Source of the DNA: Desulfobacula sp.
GTDB lineage: Bacteria > Desulfobacterota > Desulfobacteria > Desulfobacterales > Desulfobacteraceae
Direction: 5' to 3'
Length of the DNA stretch: 39,977 nt
Assembly: GCA_021647625.1 (NCBI GenBank)
Contig: JAKIUJ010000015.1
Location: 1 to 39,977, forward strand
Position numbers and translations under genes: made by a program
Notes under the pieces: model-generated
Databases searched by the model: none
The model's input: the letters and a program-made list of their open reading frames with translations, nothing else
Told to the model about the DNA's origin: nothing
In this document: piece by piece, positions 35,090 through 39,977 of the stretch
How positions within the stretch are numbered: position 1 is the first letter of the stretch
Layout: each line of letters opens with the position of its first letter

Positions 35090-35230
35090 GAGATTGAGTT
35101 TTTAGTATCATTAAAACGATAAAAAGACAATTTGAGTGCCAAATAAAATAATATTTTCAATGTTTTTTTTAATTTCTATACTAAATCAATAAATTCGCAG
35201 TTTTAAATTCGCAAAATACAGACTTTTTAT

Positions 35231-35995
35231 ATGCGCCAATTCATCAAATTTATTGTAAAAAATATTCCAAGACCGGTTTTAATAAAGTTTAGCTCTGTTT
35301 TTGGTAAAATAGTGAGTATTTTTTATACCGGGAATAAAGTGGAATGTCCGGTATGTGGGAAACATTATCGTAAATTTTTACCTTACGGGGTTCAAGGGGG
35401 AGATAATCGTTTGTGTCCTTCTTGTTTATCATTAGAGAGGCATCGTTTAATATGGCTGTATTTGAAAAAGAAAACCGGATTTTTTACCGATAAATTATCG
35501 GTTTTGCATATTGCACCGGAACAACCTTTTATTAAACGATTTGAAAAAATGCCAAATTTGGAGTATATTACGGCTGATTTGGAATCGCCCATTGCAAAAG
35601 TGAAAATGGATATAAAAGATATGCCTTTTGAAGATAATTCTTTTGATGTTTTGCTTTGCAATCATGTATTGGAACATATTGATGATGAGCTAAAAGCCAC
35701 AAAAGAGATTTACAGGGTGCTAAAACCCGGAGCTTGGGCAATTTTGCAGGTTCCTTTGGATAGTAGTTTGGAGCGCACTTATGAAGATTTAAGCATTACT
35801 GACCCCAAAGAGCGGGAAAAGCATTTCGGACAGTATGACCATGTGCGTTTGTATGGCAGAGATTATCCGGAAAGATTGCAAAAGTCAGGATTAATAGTTA
35901 AGGCAGATGATTTTGTAAACACTTTTAGTAAAGAGGAAATTGAACGTTATCGTTTAGATAAAGAAGAAAAAATATATTTTTGCCAAAAACCGTAA
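35231..35995 (+). CDS. Class I SAM-dependent methyltransferase with N-terminal zinc ribbon
   Basis: The 254-residue protein has a short basic N-terminus, a zinc-ribbon with CPVCGKHY and CPSC, and a SAM-binding domain that starts VLHIAPEQPFIKRF, followed by ITADLESP, the DMPFEDNSFDVLLCNHVLEHIDDE motif typical of the Methyltransf_11 group, and VLKPGAWAILQVPLD. This architecture is common in Bacteroidota. The methyl acceptor is unknown. The following sigma factor frame overlaps its end by 16 bases. Confidence 0.8.
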   Translation: MRQFIKFIVKNIPRPVLIKFSSVFGKIVSIFYTGNKVECPVCGKHYRKFLPYGVQGGDNRLCPSCLSLERHRLIWLYLKKKTGFFTDKLSVLHIAPEQPFIKRFEKMPNLEYITADLESPIAKVKMDIKDMPFEDNSFDVLLCNHVLEHIDDELKATKEIYRVLKPGAWAILQVPLDSSLERTYEDLSITDPKEREKHFGQYDHVRLYGRDYPERLQKSGLIVKADDFVNTFSKEEIERYRLDKEEKIYFCQKP

Positions 35996-36573
35996 ATTAT
36001 GGCTTGCAAGTAAATCTAAAAAAAATACCATTGGACAAACAAGAGTTTGAAATATTATTTCGAGAACATTTTAAAGCACTTGCCGGATTTGCCAAAAAGT
36101 ATGTTAATGATATTGATGTAGCAAAAGGTATTGTGCATGAGGTGTTTATGCGGCTTTGGGAAAAAAGAAATGAAATTAACACAAATCAATCGGTAAAATC
36201 CTATCTTTACACCGGTGTTTATAATCGCAGCTTAAATTATATACGTGATAATAAAAAATTTGATAAATCGGAGGAACAAGCCAACATTCCTGAACAAAAA
36301 GAAAATTGGGATATCTCAAATGAAATGACAGCAAGTGAAATTCAAGTGAAAATTGATCAAACTTTGAAAAGTTTGCCGGATAAATGCAGGCAAATTTTTG
36401 AAATGAGCCGTTATGAAGATTTAAAATACAGGGAAATTGCCGATAAGCTTAATATTTCTGTAAAAACAGTCGAAACACAAATGTCTAAAGCATTAAAAGC
36501 ATTGCGAAAAAATTTGTCTGAATATATACATTTATATTTAATTTTAGGATTTTTAACAAATTTTATAAAATAG
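35980..36573 (+). CDS. RNA polymerase ECF sigma factor (Bacteroidota FecI-like)
   Basis: The 197-residue protein has sigma region 2 (FREHFKALAGFAKKYVNDIDVAKGIVHEVFMRLWEKR) and region 4 (LPDKCRQIFEMSRYEDLKYREIADKLNISVKTVETQMSKALKALRKNL), which fits the sigma-70 family 'Bacteroides expansion' group. Paired with the FecR gene after 50 bases, it should control the TonB receptor genes downstream by trans-envelope signalling. The start is unclear: TTG at 35980 overlaps the upstream gene, and TTG at 36031, just before DKQEFEILF, is a good alternative. No ribosome site is visible at either. Confidence 0.85.
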   Translation: MPKTVNYGLQVNLKKIPLDKQEFEILFREHFKALAGFAKKYVNDIDVAKGIVHEVFMRLWEKRNEINTNQSVKSYLYTGVYNRSLNYIRDNKKFDKSEEQANIPEQKENWDISNEMTASEIQVKIDQTLKSLPDKCRQIFEMSRYEDLKYREIADKLNISVKTVETQMSKALKALRKNLSEYIHLYLILGFLTNFIK

Positions 36574-36623
36574 TAAATTATTAATAAGGGTAAGCGCAAT
36601 ATTAAGTGTATTATGAGTAGAAG

Positions 36624-37631
36624 ATGAAAACTATTGACGAACATATTGATTTAATCATAAAATTTCTTTCGGGTGAAACAAGTGCCGACGAAAGCAAAAA
36701 ACTTTTTGACCAAATGGACAAGGACGATGCTTTGAAAAATGAATTTAAAGCATTGAAAAAAACTTGGGATACAAGTTCCTTAAAACCTGATAAAGATATT
36801 TCTGCAATTAATTTGGATGAAGAGTGGAATTTATTCTCTAAAAATATAAATGAAAACTCAGGAAAAGTAATTTCACTCAAACAAAATAAGAAAACATTTT
36901 CGATTACTCGTATCGCTTCTGTAGTTGCTGCTGTTTTTGTATTAGGATTTGCCATTTTTTATTTTTTCGACTTCAAAACCACAGAGTTAGTGGCTGTTAA
37001 TTCGGTAATAGAAAGCCATTTACCCGATGGCTCACAAATTAGTTTAAATACCGGCTCTGAATTAGAATATGCTAAAAATTTCAATAAAAATAAGCGTGTT
37101 GTTAAGTTAAAAGGCGAAGCCTTTTTTAAAGTAACACATAATCCTAAAAAGCCCTTTATTGTAAAAGCCGGAAAATTAAAGATTGAGGTAGTGGGCACGG
37201 AGTTTAATGTAAATGCAAAAAGTAGAAAAGGCAATGTAGAAGTTGTCGTTAATTCGGGAAAAGTTTTGGTTTACACTGAAACCGATAAATCAGATGCCAA
37301 ATTGCTAAAAGCAGGAGATAAAGCTAAATTTATTCTTAAAAAATCAAAAATAATTAAAGAAACCAATACAAATCCAAATTTTTTGGCTTGGAAAACTAAA
37401 AAACTTGTGTTTGACAGAACTAAACTGGAAGATATTGTAAGAACATTAAACCATACATATAGTGTGCATATTATTATTAAAAATCCTGCACTAAGAAATT
37501 GTACCTTAACCAACACTTTTGAACAGCAAAGTCTTGAATCTATTCTAAAAGTTCTGGAGGCTACTTTGGATATTCAAATTTCAAAAAAAGGAGCTGTTTA
37601 TGAAATTAGCGGAAAGGCTTGTGAAAAATAA
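36624..37631 (+). CDS. FecR-family anti-sigma factor
   Basis: This membrane anti-sigma factor (335 residues) should hold the ECF sigma factor inactive until the cognate outer-membrane receptor signals. The N-terminal cytoplasmic part (1-92) is charged. One transmembrane helix spans about 95-115 (VVAAVFVLGFAIFYFF). The periplasmic FecR domain follows with LPDGSQISLNTGSELEY, VKLKGEAFFKVTHNPKKPFIV, VVGTEFNVNA and VVVNSGKVLVYT. The C-terminal DUF4974-like part (FDRTKLEDIVRTLNHTYSVHI, FEQQSLESILKVLEATL) resembles an STN partner domain. It lies between the sigma gene and the receptor gene. Confidence 0.9.
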   Translation: MKTIDEHIDLIIKFLSGETSADESKKLFDQMDKDDALKNEFKALKKTWDTSSLKPDKDISAINLDEEWNLFSKNINENSGKVISLKQNKKTFSITRIASVVAAVFVLGFAIFYFFDFKTTELVAVNSVIESHLPDGSQISLNTGSELEYAKNFNKNKRVVKLKGEAFFKVTHNPKKPFIVKAGKLKIEVVGTEFNVNAKSRKGNVEVVVNSGKVLVYTETDKSDAKLLKAGDKAKFILKKSKIIKETNTNPNFLAWKTKKLVFDRTKLEDIVRTLNHTYSVHIIIKNPALRNCTLTNTFEQQSLESILKVLEATLDIQISKKGAVYEISGKACEK

Positions 37632-37663
37632 TTTTTTTGCGAACTTACCTGAAAAACAGAATA

Positions 37664-39977
37664 ATGTTTGTAACAAAGAGGCACTTTATACTAATACTAT
37701 TCTATTTTTTTGTTTTGTTCAACGCTATGGCGCAAAGTGTTGATATGCAGCAAAAAATAAGTATTAATGTTGTTGATAAAAGTTTAAAAGAAGTATTGAA
37801 TGAATTAAGCAATAAGGCACAAGTATTGTTTTCATACAGTAATGAACAAATTGACGACAGTAAACAGGTCAGTATCGTTGCTCGTAATTTGGAGCTTAAA
37901 TCGGTTTTAGATAAATTGTTTCGCGACTTGAATATCGAATACTTGGTGGTGGAAAAACAAATTGTTTTGAAATCACATTCAACTGCAAGCGAGAAAAATA
38001 AAAAAAGCATACAAAAATATACAATAAGCGGTTATTTACGTGATATTGAAACAAATGAGGTGTTAATTGGTGCTACGGTGCGTATTGCAGGCACTAATAA
38101 AGGTGTATTTAGTAATGCTTACGGGTTTTATTCAATTACTTTACCTAGAGGTAATTATACTTTTCAGTTTTCCTATATCGGATATCAGACAAAGTCAATT
38201 TCAGTAAATCTAAATAAAGATTTACGGGTATCTCCAAAATTAAAACTTGATGAAACCGATTTACAAATGGTGGTTGTTACCGATAAGGAAAATGCCGATA
38301 TTTTAGATAACAATCCCTTAAAAATAATATCCTTACCAAAATCAACCATAAAAAAGACCATTGGTTTAAACGGAGAAGCAAGTGTAGTACGTACCTTAAA
38401 CTCTATTCCGGGTATTAGCCCTTACGGAGATGGTTCGGTATGGTTTTATGTACGTGGCGGAAATAAAGATCAAAATTTAATCATTGTTGATGAAGCACCT
38501 ATTTACAACCCTTCGCATATGTTGGGTTTTTTTTCGTCTATTGACCCCGATGCAATTAATACCATTAAGGTAAGTAAAGGAAATTTTCCTGTTCAATACG
38601 GAGGCAGACTTTCTTCTTTAATTGATATTCGTACAAAAGACGGAAATATGAACCGGTTTAGCTTTTTTGGTAATCTTTCGCCCTTTACCGGAAGTTTAGG
38701 AATTGAAGGTCCCATAGTAAAACAAAAAGCATCTTACCGGCTCACACTGCGCTCATCAAGCATGAAATGGTTTTTTAAGCGTCAGCCCGGCGATTTGAAT
38801 ATGGAGTTTTACGATTTGCATTTTAAATTAAATTTTAAGCTGAACAGAAAAAACAGAGTGTATTTTTCCTTTTATGCCGGTAGCGACCTCGTTGAATCAT
38901 TTAAAACCGGTACCAATACATATGCAATGTCTTGGGAAAATATTACAGCAACCATTCGTTGGAATCATTTGTATTCTGACCGGTTTTTTTCAAACATTAC
39001 TCTTTATTCAAGCAAATACGATTATTTTTTGTTTAGTTCCATTGAAGATAATCAGTACTGGAATTCATTAATCGGGAACCTTAGTCTAAAAGATGATTTT
39101 ACCTATTTCTTAAATCCTGACAATACTTTACGCTTTGGATTTGAAATTAATACACATTATTTTAATCCGGGAAATTTGAACGATCAATATTTTGAAAAAA
39201 TTGTTTCGGCAAGTAGTGCATTGCAAACAGTACTGTATGCAGGGTATGAAAAAAAACTTTCGGATGCGCTTTTATTAAACCTAAGTTTGCGTGGAATTAA
39301 TTGGAACAATACAGGACCTGCAACCATTTATTCTTTTGATGAAAATTATTTTGTTAAAGATACCACTTATTACAGCGAAGGTGTTTTTTATCAATATTTT
39401 AATGCAGAACCGCAATTGGAACTAATTTATGCACAAAATAAAAATACAAGTTTTAAATTAAGTTATAACCGGCATGTACAGTACATTAATTTACTTTCAA
39501 ATTCGGTAAGCCCGTTTACATCTTTAGATGTATGGATGCCTGCAGGACCTAATATTAAACCCCAAACTGCCGACCAATTTGTATTAGGTTTTTATAAAAA
39601 AATGCCCGAAATAAAATTTACGGCTGAGTTATATTACAAAAAAATGTACAACCAAATCGATTATGCTAATCATGCAAGTATGTTTTTAAATCCTTATATA
39701 GAAGGGGAATTGCGTTTTGGAACCGGAAAATCATATGGTATTGAATTATTTTTATCAAAGACAAAAGGCAGATTTACCGGTTGGTTAGGCTACTCTTATA
39801 CACGTACATTTAGAACCATTAAAGATGTGAATAACGATAAACAATTTCCTGCTGCTTATGATAAACCCCATTATATTACTTTAAATTTATCGTATAAACC
39901 TGCCGAACGATGGCTGTTTAATATGAATTGGGTATATACTTCGGGAATCAGGTTTAGTGCACCTTCGGGTTTTTATT
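37664..39977 (+). CDS. TonB-dependent outer-membrane receptor with STN domain (3' end cut by window)
   Basis: The frame is open from the ATG at 37664 to the last base. Residues 1-24 are a signal peptide (FILILFYFFVLFNAMAQS). About 28-110 form an STN (secretin/TonB N-terminal) domain (KISINVVDKSLKEVLNELS, LELKSVLDKLF), which is what contacts a FecR protein. About 118-190 is a CarboxypepD_reg-like domain (YTISGYLRDIETNEVLIGATV). The plug starts near 245 (LNSIPGISPYGDG, VRGGNKDQNLIIVDEAPIYNP, IKVSKGNFPVQYGGRLSSLIDIRT). The beta-barrel follows and is incomplete. It should import a ligand and report it to the sigma/FecR pair just upstream. No SusD gene is visible. Confidence 0.9.
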   Translation, partial: MFVTKRHFILILFYFFVLFNAMAQSVDMQQKISINVVDKSLKEVLNELSNKAQVLFSYSNEQIDDSKQVSIVARNLELKSVLDKLFRDLNIEYLVVEKQIVLKSHSTASEKNKKSIQKYTISGYLRDIETNEVLIGATVRIAGTNKGVFSNAYGFYSITLPRGNYTFQFSYIGYQTKSISVNLNKDLRVSPKLKLDETDLQMVVVTDKENADILDNNPLKIISLPKSTIKKTIGLNGEASVVRTLNSIPGISPYGDGSVWFYVRGGNKDQNLIIVDEAPIYNPSHMLGFFSSIDPDAINTIKVSKGNFPVQYGGRLSSLIDIRTKDGNMNRFSFFGNLSPFTGSLGIEGPIVKQKASYRLTLRSSSMKWFFKRQPGDLNMEFYDLHFKLNFKLNRKNRVYFSFYAGSDLVESFKTGTNTYAMSWENITATIRWNHLYSDRFFSNITLYSSKYDYFLFSSIEDNQYWNSLIGNLSLKDDFTYFLNPDNTLRFGFEINTHYFNPGNLNDQYFEKIVSASSALQTVLYAGYEKKLSDALLLNLSLRGINWNNTGPATIYSFDENYFVKDTTYYSEGVFYQYFNAEPQLELIYAQNKNTSFKLSYNRHVQYINLLSNSVSPFTSLDVWMPAGPNIKPQTADQFVLGFYKKMPEIKFTAELYYKKMYNQIDYANHASMFLNPYIEGELRFGTGKSYGIELFLSKTKGRFTGWLGYSYTRTFRTIKDVNNDKQFPAAYDKPHYITLNLSYKPAERWLFNMNWVYTSGIRFSAPSGFY

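Overview
The window joins two unlike stretches of DNA. Positions 1 to about 32159 look like a Gram-negative, flagellated Desulfobacterota-type bacterium (former Deltaproteobacteria). The evidence is a PEP-CTERM exported protein, ordinary Shine-Dalgarno sites, and a sigma28-type flagellin promoter next to a large flagellin-glycosylation locus. Positions from about 32160 to the end look like a Bacteroidota genome. They are AT-rich, lack Shine-Dalgarno sites, and end in an ECF sigma factor, a FecR anti-sigma factor and a TonB-dependent receptor with an STN domain. The change falls inside a flagellin reading frame, so it is either a rearrangement or insertion, or a chimeric assembly join. The taxonomic labels are inference from gene content, not from a search.

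Region A (1-7809, GC-richer housekeeping DNA): the 3' end of a PEP-CTERM gene with its terminator, a small repeat, aat, a RelA/SpoT homologue on the minus strand whose synthetase half looks degenerate, rnr, and a zinc/manganese-type ABC ATPase-permease pair.

Region B (7985-31211, AT-rich island): a surface-glycan locus. A forward block begins with a large fused glycosyltransferase, followed by the decayed 3' end of a related gene. It continues with pseB, pseF, pseG fused to a PseH-like acetyltransferase, and pseI, which make CMP-pseudaminic acid; no PseC aminotransferase is present. A second forward block holds a B12-type radical SAM protein, a CmcI-like protein, an Ldh2-family dehydrogenase, a second CMP-sugar synthetase, a Gfo/Idh/MocA oxidoreductase, a GT2-cytidylyltransferase fusion and a GT-B/TPR transferase. 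A convergent minus-strand block holds a Maf-type (DUF115) transferase with TPRs, a methyltransferase, and a PseA-HisH-HisF amidation trio whose HisF has lost catalytic Asp11. Together these genes should build, amidinate and attach nonulosonic acids to flagellin. A decayed hipBA toxin-antitoxin pair closes the island.

Region C (31616-32210): a sigma28-type promoter, a GGA-rich leader with a CsrA-site-like hairpin, and a flagellin gene that breaks off after residue 132.

Region D (32160-39977): small palindromic repeats, two tandem DUF1670 genes, a long perfect inverted repeat with other REP-like palindromes, an exported hypothetical protein, a methyltransferase, and a sigma/FecR/TonB-receptor trans-envelope signalling set truncated by the window end. 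I saw no tRNA, rRNA, CRISPR array or intact transposase.
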